DNA of 64,000 nucleotides from Prunella strophiata (lineage: Eukaryota > Chordata > Aves > Passeriformes > Prunellidae). This document shows, piece after piece, positions 9,973 through 22,760 of this stretch. Where the stretch lies: positions 1,178,001 through 1,242,000 of the forward strand of contig JAZBQD010000034.1 in assembly GCA_036583965.1 (NCBI GenBank), given 5' to 3'. The notes under the pieces are model-generated. The model saw only the letters and a program-made list of their open reading frames with translations. It was not told where the DNA came from and did not search any database. The position numbers and the translations under genes are program-made. The stretch's first letter is position 1. The number at the start of each line of letters is the position of its first letter.

Positions 9973-12900
9973 TGTGGCTAGTGGCAGGAGTCTGTTTCTG
10001 TGGATGGTAAGTGAGATGGGCTTTCATTACTTGTGTCCACTGAACATCATTAGCCACTTCATGACCCAGCCTCTTGGTTTATAAGCTACATTCTTTGAAA
10101 TCCCAACTGTTTATCCTTTAATTGTAGCATCTGATTCGCTGGCTTTCCCCCTCCTCTTCCACTTTGCCTGGGGAGAGCTGTTTTCCATTATGGCTTTTGC
10201 TCACTTCTCACAATTCCAACAGAAAATAGTTTTCCTTTTTAAACTTGCATTGCAGATCCCTCCTGGACTGAAATAGCATGGATGCCTATTTGCATTTAGG
10301 TTTTATTACTTGGAGTAAGCTTGATTCTTGCTGCTGGTGCCGAATGGCAGAGCTGGAAGGGGAAGGCCTAAATTCATTATTGATTTTGAGTAGCTTTGTG
10401 AAAGCAGAGTAGTCCAAGGTCTTGGTTCTGGGATCAACTGCCTGGAATGCAGTAAATTCACCACATCAGTTGCAGCTAAGTTTGTAATATAACTCACAGA
10501 TGGCAAGACCCAGATCTTTGTATGATCTGTGGCAGTCAGGCATTCTTGGTGTGTATTTTATTAATTAAACAAAGACATTTCAAAGCATATTTGAGTTTAG
10601 TTGAACATCGATTCCAGGCTTAGGCAGGGCAAGAGGGCAGAGCAAAGCATCGAACTGAATGATGTCAAGATTAATAGTGCAATCAATGAAGAAGTTAGTA
10701 AGAAATATCAGAAAATACAATGGAGACAGTCTTTTGGATCGAACTCCATGGTGTTGTGTGGGTACATGTTGACCTGTTGCAGCTTGCTCCAAGTAAAAAG
10801 GAGGAAGCTGTATATTTTTTTGACACTGCTACCAGTTTATCCTGGCGTTGCCTTTGCACTAGCAGCTGGTGAGATTCTTCTCCCACTGTAGGTACTGCCA
10901 ACATCTCTGCTTTTCTCTACTGTGCTACTCAGCTCTGCCTCAAAGTTAACATAACTCCAGTGAAAACTACATGGATATCTAAACTACTGAAATGCATTAA
11001 AAATGCCCAGTGGGCTGACAGCTGAAAAATTTCTTTATTTTAGAACAAAAATGTGTTACTGGCACAGGAATCCACAAACTTGGTTGTGACAGGTATGAGC
11101 TGTGTGCTGTAACCCTCTGGGTGTCATTAGCACAGGACTTGGGCAGCTTGCCTTGCTGTCAGCTCTGTGTTACACATGCAGACTCTGGATTTGGTGCCTT
11201 TGAGGCCAGGCTTTGAAGGGGTTGGGGTTTAGCAGGGTAGGAAGCACAGGCCATGCCCTGGAAGTGTAACCAGCAGTTTCCAGTGTACCCTGAACTTGCA
11301 GAAGACATCAGTTACCTGACTGACGTGTAAGACTGGAAAAAAAAGCTTCCTTCAGCTTTTGACAGTCCATTTTTACTGCCTGGTGCAGGAGCCCTGAGGG
11401 CTGGGGGCAGTTGGGCTCCTTTCCATAAGCCAGCAGTGGTCAGAGGTGTCTGGCTCTGTTTGGTATGCACAGGGAAGTGCAGAGAGCTCTCCTTTTCAGT
11501 CTGTTCTGTACCCCATCAATTTCTAATGCATTCAGCTCCCCTTTGATGCACACACCAGTAACTCAGCCATGTACCAGCAGAAACATTGTCAGGAATTGTA
11601 GTTTGGCGAGTGTGGAATGCGGACCTGGAGCCCCATTGTGTACCACATGCTCTTGTACAATAAAATCCCTTGTTACTACATTTGGAAACGATAAATCATG
11701 TTACATAAAGTAGCCTGACAGGTCCCATTTCAATGGGAATTTTAATGCTTTCATATTAACATTCTGACTGTGTCCTTGACTGTCTGGATTGCATTAGAGG
11801 TGCTTGGCAGCAAATGGAGAAAAGCCATTGGGAGCTGGTTCAGAGCAGGCGTTCCAGGCACACATCACTTCAGGATGGCTTTTTATTTTCTCTGGTTTCC
11901 ATCTTCTCTTTGACCTCAAGTGCTTGAGCACCACAGCAGGGTGTGTTTGGGGGTGGGGGTTGTGTTTCTGTTTGTTTTAGATTTTAACCTGACCTATGCT
12001 GGTGTGGCACAACTTCAAGGTGAGGGAGGTGGGAGAGCCCAAGCTGTGGCCCTGCTCTGCCTCGGGGAACTCTGGCAGGCCAGCGTGGTTTGGATCTTGG
12101 GGTCTCCAGAGAAGGTCCCAACACTGCTGGATTTGCACCTGGTGGACCCATAGCTTGTTAAATGCTTGGTTTGCACCCTTGTGTCTGTGTTCAGTGCAGT
12201 TAGGGGAATGTAATACTCCACACAAGTGCTGTTTGTTCAACCTTAATTGCACTATTTTGCTTTTCTTTCCTAAGCTTCTCTGAACATCTCTGATGCTTGG
12301 AAAGTGATTGGGCAGGAAAGTGCCTGGCTTATCTATTCAATATCTGCTGGGAGAAATAATTTGTCTTCAGAACTACCAGCAAAGGATATTTCTACTCCTG
12401 ACACACTTGCAATTTACAGAATGGAGATGTGTTTTCATGATGAATTTGCCTATTAATAATGTTGATCCACAGCTTTGTATTCCCATCAAGGATCCAGGCT
12501 TGGAAAGGAGCACGTGAATTTTCACATGACTGTGAAATTCATTTATAGCAAGTATCTATATACTGAAAGGGCTCTTGCATAGCCCTTTTAATGAAAGCAT
12601 CTGTTTCTGTGGGAATAGATGTGAATTAAAATGGCACACTGATCTGTGTTGATGATAAAGATGCTGATAAATTCTGCCTTGAGATAATCTACACTTTCTT
12701 TTTTAATATTGTTTGTCAGTTTAAGATGCCTGAATGCTGACGTGATGGATGTGGTTTGAAAGCCTGGATGGGTTTTCCTGTCATGGACTTTGCTGCTCAG
12801 TAGTGAGCTGTGCTGTTATGCTGGGCCCTGATTTCCATAGACATTATTGCTTTGACAAAAATGCTGCTTTTAAAAACAGAACATTTCTGAAGTGATAAGG

Positions 12901-15825
12901 GTTTTAAGTTTAATGCTTACAGGCTGCCATAGAGTAAATATTTCAGCAGCATTGGAGGGAAGCCAGATGAAGATGGTGAGAACTTCACACTGTGTCAGTC
13001 AGGCATTTTTGGGCTACAGAATCAAGCTTCCAGGTATTCACCCAACACCATCCTGGTTTGGGACTTTAATGTGGGGTTTTCAGGAGATGTTCTGGCACCT
13101 TCTGCTTTTTGGGGAGTAATACAAGGACTTAAGGAATTTAAGAGAAGTTCTGAAGAGTCCACAACTCATGCCAAGTTCTGTATGCCTTGTGATCTTTGGG
13201 TTTTGAAGCTCTTCAGAGCCTTCTCTGTCACCCCCAGTGGTTTCCCTGAACTTGTCCTAATGTTGATGTTGAATTGCTGGTTTAGAGACCTCAGACAACC
13301 TGGGGTGCCCAGCCCCAGAGGGATAGGAGGGTGGCACATCTGGGCTCCAGCTGTGTGCCCTGGGTGGGGGGACACAGGCCAGTGCAGCCACTGATGCCAG
13401 TGGCACAGCTTGCAAGTCCTGGATGCTTTTACAGACCCAAGACAGTTTTTATGCTGTGCAGATGCATCCCTTAAAGAAGCATATGGCTGGCTGGGTGCCT
13501 CCTGAGAGAAGCCCAGCATTAACACCTCAGGTCCTATTCTACTAGAAGTCTAGGAGTCTCTTGAAGTCTTAAATCACTGCTGTGCTCCATCCACTGCCTT
13601 CAGCCTTTGCTGCTTGTTTGGTGCAGAGTTGCCAGTGAGACCTCTCTTAAATTGAATAGATTTGACAGCAGCTGGGACTTGTTCTGAACTGCCTTGTACA
13701 GCAGAACTCACCCTTGCAGCCTTTCCACGCTTTGCAGCATTTTTGTTACAGACTCTTAATGTATGTAAAAGAAGGAAGGTGGCTGCCCTCACTTACAGTG
13801 CTCACTGCAGCCAGCTGTGCAGCAGAGCTGAGCTCTAGTGCTGGCTCTGAACAGGGATTGAGTCCTGTGGATACTCTGAGTGGCAGTGAAGGCTCCTATC
13901 CTACCTGGTCCTTCCTTTCCCCCCTCACCCTTTGCTTTTGTGTTGGTGAAACACCTGGGTTTTGCATTCTTTTCAGGCATGTGTCCATCTCCAATGTTAA
14001 CACATTCTAATCTTCTGATAATGCATTAAAAATCTCTCCCTTTCTTAATCTCATGTTGATCAAATAACATTTAAGACTGGTGCAGGGAAAACCTGCAATA
14101 ATAATGTGTACAGCCTTGTTTGTGATATGGAGGTTGGCATTTTGCAGTTTTACTTTTGTTGAACTGTAAGTGGTTTTACATAAATACTCTCTAATGCTGT
14201 GCATAGATTCTACCTTAACATTGTGGTTCATGGCTTAATTAATTTGAATTCTACTGTTTTGTAGGAAAATATTTGAACTTTATCTGTCTACATAAGATCA
14301 AATATGTAGTCACCCCTAATGCAACTCCATTTGGTGATACTTGAGTAGTCTCTCAAAGTCAAATTTGAGGAGTATGGATGGAATGGAGCATGTAAGTTTG
14401 CACAGTGACTGCTGATCTGTGGATAAACAGTCTTTTAGCCTCCAGCAGGATCATGCTCTCAGTGTGCAGAAGTATTACACACACAACTGGGCTTTTCAAT
14501 TCCTCTTGTTGGAGGAAGGGGATGATGGAATTATTAAAAAGCTGGAATACCACAGTTCTTGTATTGCAACGACATACTTGATTTTCAAGTCCCTGACTTC
14601 TCCTTTTTCTTTTGCCATGATCTAATACAAACTCTGGATTAAGTTCCATCTGCAGGATGGGATCAGGAGATAATGAAGGGAGAGAAGGGGAACAGTCACT
14701 GTCCATGTACACGTGTCTCTGTGGCTGTGTGGTACCACTTGTCTCCTCTCCAGTGCTCCCATGACATGCAAAACCTGTTGTGCTCTTTCATTTTTTTCCT
14801 TTCCAGTACCTCTTCAGTCTTTTTTACAGCTCCTGCTGCAAGCATTAGAGGTCTTCATAGAAACTGGGATATTCTGCTTCTGCATGTGGTGTTTATTATC
14901 CAGACTCTGCTCTTCCTTAACCTGTTTTATCCTGTGTAAGAAAGCTGATGTTCTGTAATGCTCTTAATGTGTCCTGGAGTTTCAGACCTCCTTTGTCCCA
15001 GAAAGTCAACAGAATCAATACAGAATAATTAGCATTTGTGGCTTATCCAAATAGTGGCAGCCCTCTGGAATTTAAATAGAGGCAAAAGAGTGACTTAATC
15101 CTTCTCATGTCTGAGAAAAGGATGAGGCTTAAGCTGTATCTTGGAAAGCTGTTGAAATAGAGGAGAGAACTTTGGCTTCCTTCTGGCCTACACAGGGACA
15201 CATTCCTTTAGCAGGAGGGATGGGAGTTAGAGGGGAAGCAGCAGAGCCAGCTTGTGTATAGCAGGGTTAAAAACCTGCTCAGGCTATCTGAAAACACTTA
15301 ATGACTTTGGAGACTGGATACTCACAAATTATTTTTGCTGAACAGGCATTCTAGAAGGGTAGTTTCCTTACAATAAGAGCAGCAAAGCCAGAGGCTGTCA
15401 GGCCAGGAGCTGCCTTGCAGAGGTGGGCTAAAAGGTGCATTTTTCTCAGCAGCAATTAAAAAAAGCACTGGCATTGAGCCACAAAGGGAAAACCAGGGTG
15501 TGTGCAAAATTAGCAGTAGGCAGGGAAGAAACAAACCCAGATGGTTCTGTGCTGGCTTTCACAAATACCTGTGCCTTCCGCAAATGGAGAGTGTTTTTCT
15601 TTATTGTGTGTGTCAGAGTGAACTCAAATATTGTGGGATGTGCAGCCACTCGTGGAGTATCGACTCCACTGCCTCCCTGGTAACCTCTGTGTGTCAGGAA
15701 ACAAGGCTTTTGCCATTCATTGGGTGCTCCACTGCTGCCATATGTGGCCAGAAGAAAAAAATTGCTTCTCAGCTCAGCATCTCTTTGATATGCCTGAGGT
15801 GCTGTCAGCTGTGGTTTGCTGAATA

Positions 15826-15849
15826 TGATAACGTGAATTGACGTTATCA
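15826..15849. repeat. Short fold-back, 9 bp stem
   Basis: TGATAACGT and ACGTTATCA are perfect inverted copies separated by six bases. Function is unknown and it is probably incidental. Confidence 0.5.
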
Positions 15850-18749
15850 GTTACTTTCTGAAACCTGCGGAGTGATGTGGGGAAATGAAGCCTGCTGCTT
15901 CTCTGGGGGGAAAAGGCTCTGAAAACAGAAGGTTCTTGGTTTAGGATCGGTTCAGCTTTGGAGGTGTGGTATCTTGAGAGTCTGTGAGGCCCAGGAAGTA
16001 TGGGTGACATGGGAGTGTGTGGGGGAGTGACTGGACAGAGATGAGGAGCATCCTGGGGATGCAGGTGCATCAGTCCTGGTGCCATGACTGCTCCAGAGCA
16101 TCCTTCTAGCTTGCCTCTTATCTGCTGGGGTTTAGGGAATTTATTTTGACCTTGTATTTAAAGGATGGATTTCTTAAAAAAACCCCAAAACCATGAAGTA
16201 CTTTTTTTTTTGCCTTTGATTGAATTTTGGAGTAAGGTTCCCACCTGCACGTGTGGCAGGCAGCTTTTTTAATATAATGACAGATGAAGATTTGGCCATG
16301 AGGCTGCACACAGGGGCTGTTTGGGGGAGTTGGAACATTTGACTATCCTAAACTAGTTAAGACTTCAAACAATCCTGATTCTGTTAAGTTTCTTTTCATG
16401 TTGTCTTGATATATGAATGTAGTTGCATAATTTGTCCCCAAATTAAAATACATACAGAGATGTTAAGGAATGCTGGAGATACTTAAGCAATTTCTTTGAA
16501 ACACCAATCTCATTACGTGCTTGAGACTTTATCTATTTTTTTTGAGTTTATTTTCTTTTCTGGTATTACCTGCAGCATTGGTATATGATGCTTCAAAAAG
16601 CCCCTGTTTGCTGAGTAGGAAGATAACCCTGGGACTTGTTTGTAGCACACACATTTTGTCCTGTGTCTGGTGTTGGAAGTTGATGGATGTTTTTCCTTTC
16701 AGGCTTCCCAGCAGATGAATTGCAGCTGTGAATGTCAGTGCTGCCCAAGTCAGATCCCTCCATGTACATGCTGTCCCCATTGTTTTTAACCCAATACTGT
16801 GCACTGCTTTTAAGTATGCATTATTTTTATTCAAGTTCTCTTGACTAAACCCCAGAATTAATGCAATTAATTCTGCTTGCTTAGAGGTTGAGCAACTGGC
16901 TGTGTGATACTGCCCAGGTGGCTTCTGCATCTGTGGTTTCAGTCTCATTTCCCTTTTTTCAAAGGGTTTGTGTGTGTATCCCCCCCCTTGCTGGATTGTG
17001 TAGGGGGAAATGTGGGGCTGGCTTCCTCTTCCCTACTGTGCCTTTGAACCTCTCCTTTGAGGACTCTTTATTGAGTCATTTTGGGGGAAGAAGGTGACTG
17101 GAGAGCTCTGATGTCAAGTACAAAATAAGACTGCAGCCATATCACTTGATACTGTTCCCCTTAAATGCCAAATTGTGAATTTCCTTAGAGGCAGAATGAG
17201 TTTTTTGGGCATCTCTCCAGGAGTCAAAGTATCCAAATTCTAGAGGTCAGTGGACTGAAAAAAGCCAAGAAAACAAGAAGTTAATGCAGAAATAACTGAA
17301 GAGGAAGAAGTTGAAAGCCCTTCAGCCTTGTGCCTGGGCAGGTGACCCCTTTGGAGCTAGTGGCCTACAAGGTGGGCCTGTTCCTTCCTGCAGGGCCCTT
17401 TCACTGGGGAAGGCAGGCTCTTCACCAGGCCACAGAGATGTTGTTGGAGGGTGGGTTTGCAGGTGTGGCTCTCTGATAGCCACAGGTCAGGTGGGCTCCT
17501 GTTCCCACCCACTGTGGCAGTCACAGCTGTGCTCACCCCAGGGGTGGGCTGCTCCCGTGTGTGCAGGTGCTCAGGGACCTGCAGAGTGAGGAGAGCCTAT
17601 CAGGAATGTGTGTGGAGAGAAAAAGGTTGTAGTTATGCAAATCTTCCTGTCCTGTACACCCCACCCCCCCACAATGCTCTCATGAGGGCTTTTTCACAGA
17701 GAATGTAAAACTGCCTTTTTGGTGGCAGATGCTGAATTCTCCAAACTTCATCTGAATGTTTATTCCCAGTCAGTTTTGTTGTGGTGTGGAAACCAGTTTC
17801 CTCCATGCCTCCAAGTTGTGGGTATCCTTGGCTGGACTTGAGGAACTTTTTTTGTAACAGTAGGGCACTCAAGTACACGAGGCACTTGTATCCCCTGGGA
17901 GTATTCCTGGTGTTATTTCCAGAGATTGATTATTTTATGAGTTGTGTAAACTTGCTCTATGACTTTGATGCTATTACCCACTCCTGGAGCAGTGCCTATG
18001 TGCAGGGAAGGGTGCTTTCAGTGCTAGACTGCAGTGAAGTCTAGATTCAGTTACAACTTATTTCTTGGTGTAAAACTGAATTTACCAGCTGGGTTTTTCA
18101 GATTACTGTCAGCTTAAGTACCTTCAATCTCCTGCTTTTTCTGAACCAGTTTTTGCAGTTCTGTGTATTAATTCTCTTCGCTTTAAATAGCTGTTACTTT
18201 ATTATCTATCTAATGCTAATTCAAATTGTGTATCTAATGTTCTCTTTAGAAGTAGAAGCTGATACAATAAAAGTGTGAAATGCCTCGGCATCCCATAGCA
18301 CTCAACTTTGTTTTCCCTTTTTTTCCTGGATGCTGAGGTGATGCTGCCTTTCCCCTGCACCTCAGATGTGCTGAGTGTTCCTAAATGATTTATTTTCTTT
18401 GACATTCACTTTCTTTTGAAGAAGGGCAGCCACTTCGTATGTGTCAGGCTTGTACTGGAATTCTAAATACTTTAATGCATTCTTATTATCTGCAAGGGTG
18501 GCTGGCTAATTAGTTAGCTCAGTAAATAATAGCTTGGTGGTGCCTCTTTGAGAAATGAAGGTATGCACACCACGTTTCTGGGCTTTTCAATCCCCCTGTG
18601 GTGCCCCTGGGAGTCACTGGCTCTGGGTGAATGGAGGTGATGTGGATGAGGTTGGCTTGGTCTGAGTGCCCTCACTGGGATGTCCCTCCTGGGCAGCCAG
18701 GGCTGCTTCTGAGCCCTTTTGGCTTCTCAGGGACTCCAGAGATGCTGAC

Positions 18750-19263
18750 CCTGCAGAGCTGCCCCAGCCCTGGGCCCAGCACAGGGAGGAGCTGGAGCTG
18801 CTGCAGCCAGGCCAGAGGAGGCTCCAGCATGAGCAGAGGGATGGAGCAGCTCTGCTGGCAGGAAAGGCTGGCACAGCTGGCACTGTTCACCTGCACAGGA
18901 GAAGCTTTGGGGTGAGCTCAGTGTGGCCCTTGCAGGGCCTGAAGGAGCCCCAGGAAACATGGAGAGAGACAATTGCCAAGGGCTGGAGGGACAGGACACA
19001 GGGAATGGCTTCCACTGCCAGAGGGCAGGGATGGATGGGATATTGGGCAGGAATTGTTCCCTGTGAGGGTGGGCAGGCCCTGGCACAGGGTGCCCAGAGC
19101 AGCTGTGGCTGCCCCTGGCATCCCTGGCAGTGCCCAAGGCCAGGTTGGACACTGGGCTTGGAGCAGTCTGGAACAGTGGGAAGGTGTCCCTGCCATGGCA
19201 GGGGGTGAAATGAGATGATCTTTAAGATCCCTTCCCACCCAGACCATTCTGGGATTCTGTGAT
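18750..19263 (+). mobile_element. CR1 LINE fragment, about 514 bases
   Basis: Sense CR1 3' region starting CCTGCAGAGCTGCCCCAGCC and ending with the typical tail CCATTCTGGGATTCTGTGAT. It includes the conserved block with GGGCAGGAATTGTTCCCTG and the GATGATCTTTAAGATCCCTT segment near the 3' end. It is nearly colinear with the copy at 59570-60081 along its whole length. The overlapping long open frames on both strands come from this repeat and are not genes. Confidence 0.9.
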
Positions 19264-20649
19264 GGAGAGGAGATTTTGCTGCTTTTGCTGCTGCCAAAGC
19301 TTGAGGTTCTTGACAATTAGTCACCTTTTCCTGCTGTTCCTGGTTTTTAATGCCTATTGCTTCCTGTCAAAGACAACTTCATACCTACATTTTCTGTTGG
19401 TGTATTGCAGGTTAAGGCTGCTGAATCCCTCCCTACAGGAAGCACCTTTAAATCTGTTGCAAATAAAACCTATTTCTATTTCTAATAATGAATAAAGGAT
19501 ACATTAATTCTAACTTTGAATGTCTTGTGACCGTATTGGTAGGATTGCTTTATTATCTGTTTCTCCAAGCTGTCTTGCCAGGAGTTAGGTGGCTTTATTC
19601 CCAGATTTATAATGCATTCTCTTCCTCTTGGAAAGGGCATATGCTGCCTTGGCTCATTCCTTTTAATTTGAGTTTTGCAGGGGTCTGTGTTGTTCCAATT
19701 TTAGTTCTATTTCTAAAGCCTTTTGCACACATGTAAAATTTGATAAAAACTACAATATCTCAAGGCTTTTACAATTACTGCAGGTGTAAACTTCAGCCTG
19801 CTTTTCATGCTTCTGGATATATCTATTAATTCATGTAATCTGGGAAGGAAAAACTTGAGATATTCCTTAGATAAGGTTGCTAATTAACATAAAAAAGAAA
19901 AAACAAGCCTGTAAAAAAGCAGCTCCAGTGGTAGATTACTTGCCAGCCCCAGCAGCTCTCTGGTGGCTCCTGCCAGAAGTGGTTTGTCCCCATGATTTGG
20001 TATTCTGAGACATTCCCCCATCTATCCTGCTTCTCCCATCTAACCAGGCATACTGGAAGTGAGATGAATTGACCTGTAGCCAAGCTTAACCAGTCGTCAC
20101 TCAGCAAAATCCCTTGGGAGGAAACAGCTGGAAGTGTTGACAAAATATTGGGCAGCCCCCCTTGAGCTCCTGGTTGTCACTCACAGCAGCCTGGGTCACA
20201 TCTCACCTGGCTACACTTGGCTGGGGGGATCTAGCATTATTTTGATCTGGGTGCTGCATGAAGACACTCTAGGTTTAAAACTGAGCTTTTATCAGCAGCT
20301 GTGATCTGTTCCAAGGCCTGTGGGAGCTGTTGGGATGTGCTGCTGTCCTGCTCCTTTTCCAGCACAGGTTTTGTGCTCCTGTCTGGGCTGGGGGGCAGCT
20401 GGGGGCTGTGGTCCAGGAGAAGGAGCAGCCTGGCTGGGAGTGCTGGAGTCCTAAGCCCTGGCACCTCACAGCAGGGAGGGGTAGGAGCACGGGATTGCAA
20501 GTTGCAGGAGTAGGATGCAGAATAACTCCTTTACATCTGGAGCTGGGTGAAATAGAGACACAGCACTCCTCTGCCTCTGTGTGTTGTGGGGGCAGGAACT
20601 GCCCTGACATGGAGGGGTGACCCTGAGATGGACTCAGAGGGTCAGAGTA

Positions 20650-20745
20650 TGCCCAAGGTATGGGGCTCCAACCCTGTAGGGCCATTCTCTTGGGAGCTGG
20701 ACTCTGATCCTTGTGGGCCCCTTCCAGCTCAGGATATTCTGTGAT
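20650..20745 (+). mobile_element. TguSINE1-like SINE, partial
   Basis: The left part resembles the 3' half of a tRNA-Ile-derived head (CCAAGGT, then a decayed T-arm, then GGGCCATTC). It runs into a CR1-type tail with GAGCTGGACTCTGATCCTTG and GATATTCTGTGAT at the end. This head-plus-tail order matches the passerine SINE TguSINE1. The 5' half of the tRNA-like head is absent or unrecognisable. Confidence 0.65.
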
Positions 20746-20832
20746 CTGAGCGTGCTTCTGTAAGTCAGAGCCCTGCAGCTGCCTCTGAGCTTAGCTAAGA
20801 AACATCTGCAGGGTAACAAGAAATAGAAACCT

Positions 20833-20872
20833 CTGCCATTTTGCAAAAGGGTTTTTTTTTGCAAAATGGCAG
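20833..20872. repeat. Hairpin with 16 bp perfect stem
   Basis: CTGCCATTTTGCAAAA at 20833-20848 is mirrored by its exact reverse complement at 20857-20872, with an eight-base loop GGGTTTTT. Immediately after it, CATTTGCTTGGT is present twice at 20876 and 20896. The cluster suggests a replication template switch. Confidence 0.85.
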
Positions 20873-20875
20873 GTG

Positions 20876-20907
20876 CATTTGCTTGGTACATGGTACATTT
20901 GCTTGGT
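20876..20907. repeat. Direct repeat, 12 bases, period 20
   Basis: CATTTGCTTGGT occurs at 20876-20887 and 20896-20907, adjoining the hairpin at 20833-20872. Confidence 0.75.
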
Positions 20908-21499
20908 TAATGCTGGGTCTGGTCTGGCTTGTAGAGCCCCAGCATCATGATGTGATGGAAACTGGGGAAACTCGATTCCAGTGAAGAGTCAGGTTTGGCA
21001 TGTGATGGATTATTGCCCATTTGGGTTTTCTTTTGCGCTTTTAGGGAAAAGATGTATGTTGTTACAGGATAACTTTCTTGGCACCCTGGCACTTTCCTAC
21101 CATTACTGATCTTAAAAATAGATATTTTTGCTTCAGTGGTAGAAATGGGCTGCAGAGGTGTAGAACCTTCGTGCTATATATCATAAAACGTATGCTATTA
21201 ACTTGCTAGATATAAGAATAAGCTTTAAGAGAACCCTGGTAGAAAGATCTGTTACCTAGAAGTGGTATAAAAGTAGTACAAAATGTTTGAGAATCTGCTG
21301 TTTTTCAGACCTGACAAACACCTCTCTTCATCCCTTCCCTTCCTCCCCCACACCACAGGTGCAAATAATAGTAAAAAATATTACTTTTTGCTGTTGCAAT
21401 AATGGTTTTTTCCCTTCAAGAAATAATACATTGATAGCACTAGACAGTAACTTTAAAGGTTTGGTTTCACCATCACTTAAAAGAAGACTTAAAAGAAGA

Positions 21500-22760
21500 T
21501 CATAGAATATCCTGACTTGGAAGAACCCACAAGGATTCCAATGCCCTGCCCAGACCCCAGACCCCCCCTGGGCATCCCTGGAGCGCTGTCCAAAAGCTCC
21601 TCAGGGCTGTGCCCATTCCCTGGGGAGCCTGAGCAGTGCCCAGCACCCTCTAAAGGGAGAACCTGTCCCTGAGATCCAGCCTGAGCCTGAAGTCCAAAAA
21701 AATCACATTAACTGGCTTTCCTTGATCAACCAGGTGGGATCCCCTGTTGTAGAAGGAAATCAAGTTTGACAAGCAGGACTTTCCCCTCCTGTAGCCATGC
21801 TGGTTGTGGCTGATGCCCGTGTTGTCCTCCAGGTGTTTTTCAACACCTCCCAGAATAATCTCCACAACTTTACCCAGCACTGAAGTGAGACTGACAGGCC
21901 TGTGGTTTCCAGGGTCCTCCTCCTTGCCCTTCTTGAAAATCAGAACAATGTTCCCCAGCTTCCAGTCAGCTGGGACCTCTCCAGATTCCCAACACCACTT
22001 AAAAATCATCAGGCGAGGCTTTGTGATGATATCAGCAGCTCTTTGAGGATTCTTGGATGAATCCAATCAGGCTCCCATAGGTTTGTAGGCATCCAGCTGG
22101 AGCAGCAGATCCTGCATGATTTCAGGGTCATCTGGGAGCTGATCATTGTCACAGTCATGTTCCTCCAGCTCAGGGCACTGGGACCCCCTTGGTCCATGAT
22201 CCATGTTGAAGAAAGAGGCAAAGAATGCCTTAAACATCTCTGCCTTTCCTTATCCCTGTCTGTGAGGTGATTGTCCTCATCCTGGAATACACTGAAGTCA
22301 TTTCTACACTGCCTTTTGCCATTAATATCTTTGTAAATTGTTATTATCCCCCAGTTCTGGTGGCTCCAGCTCCAGTTGAGCTTTGTCCACACAGATTTTC
22401 TGCCTGCAGTGGTGGGAGCAGCTTCTCTGTGTTCTTCCCATGTCACTGACCCTGTTCTCACTGGGCACACTCCTTCCTCTTTAGCCTCACTTCCAGCCTG
22501 GCCTTGGACACTTGCAGGGCTGGGGCAGCTACATTTGGTTGTTCTTAGGATGTGAATCCTTACAAACCAGTCCCAGTGTTTGTAGCTGCTCCCAGTTTTG
22601 CCCTTGATGGGAATTCCAGACTGATTACAGGAATTAGGAATCATTTTTAGCCCAGAGCAGTCCTGAAGCTTTTGGTTGGTTGCCATTAAGATTAAAAGAT
22701 GATGTGAAATGTGGAGGAAGACCTGTGTGCTCTCCTGATTTTTCTTCTTCATTAGGGAGC
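21500..22760 (-). mobile_element. CR1 LINE with broken ORF2 and internal deletion
   Basis: Antisense CR1. Read on the - strand, 22760 to 22070 covers the region before and into the reverse transcriptase, and 22066-21700 gives recognisable reverse-transcriptase sequence with WESGEVPADWKLGNI and FKKGKEEDPGNHRPVSL. It then reaches FLDF and jumps directly to a segment resembling the ORF2 C-terminal tail (RLRLDLRDRF), skipping the catalytic FADD-type region. The 3' end (on the - strand) lies near 21500, with TTCCAAGTCAGGATATTC. Frames shift between the two long open stretches, so the element is dead. It looks CR1-X-like, but the subfamily is not certain. Confidence 0.85.

Noticed and set aside
22009..22752. 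247-codon open frame on the - strand
   Set aside because: It is an out-of-frame and frameshifted piece of the CR1 ORF2 region, not a host gene.
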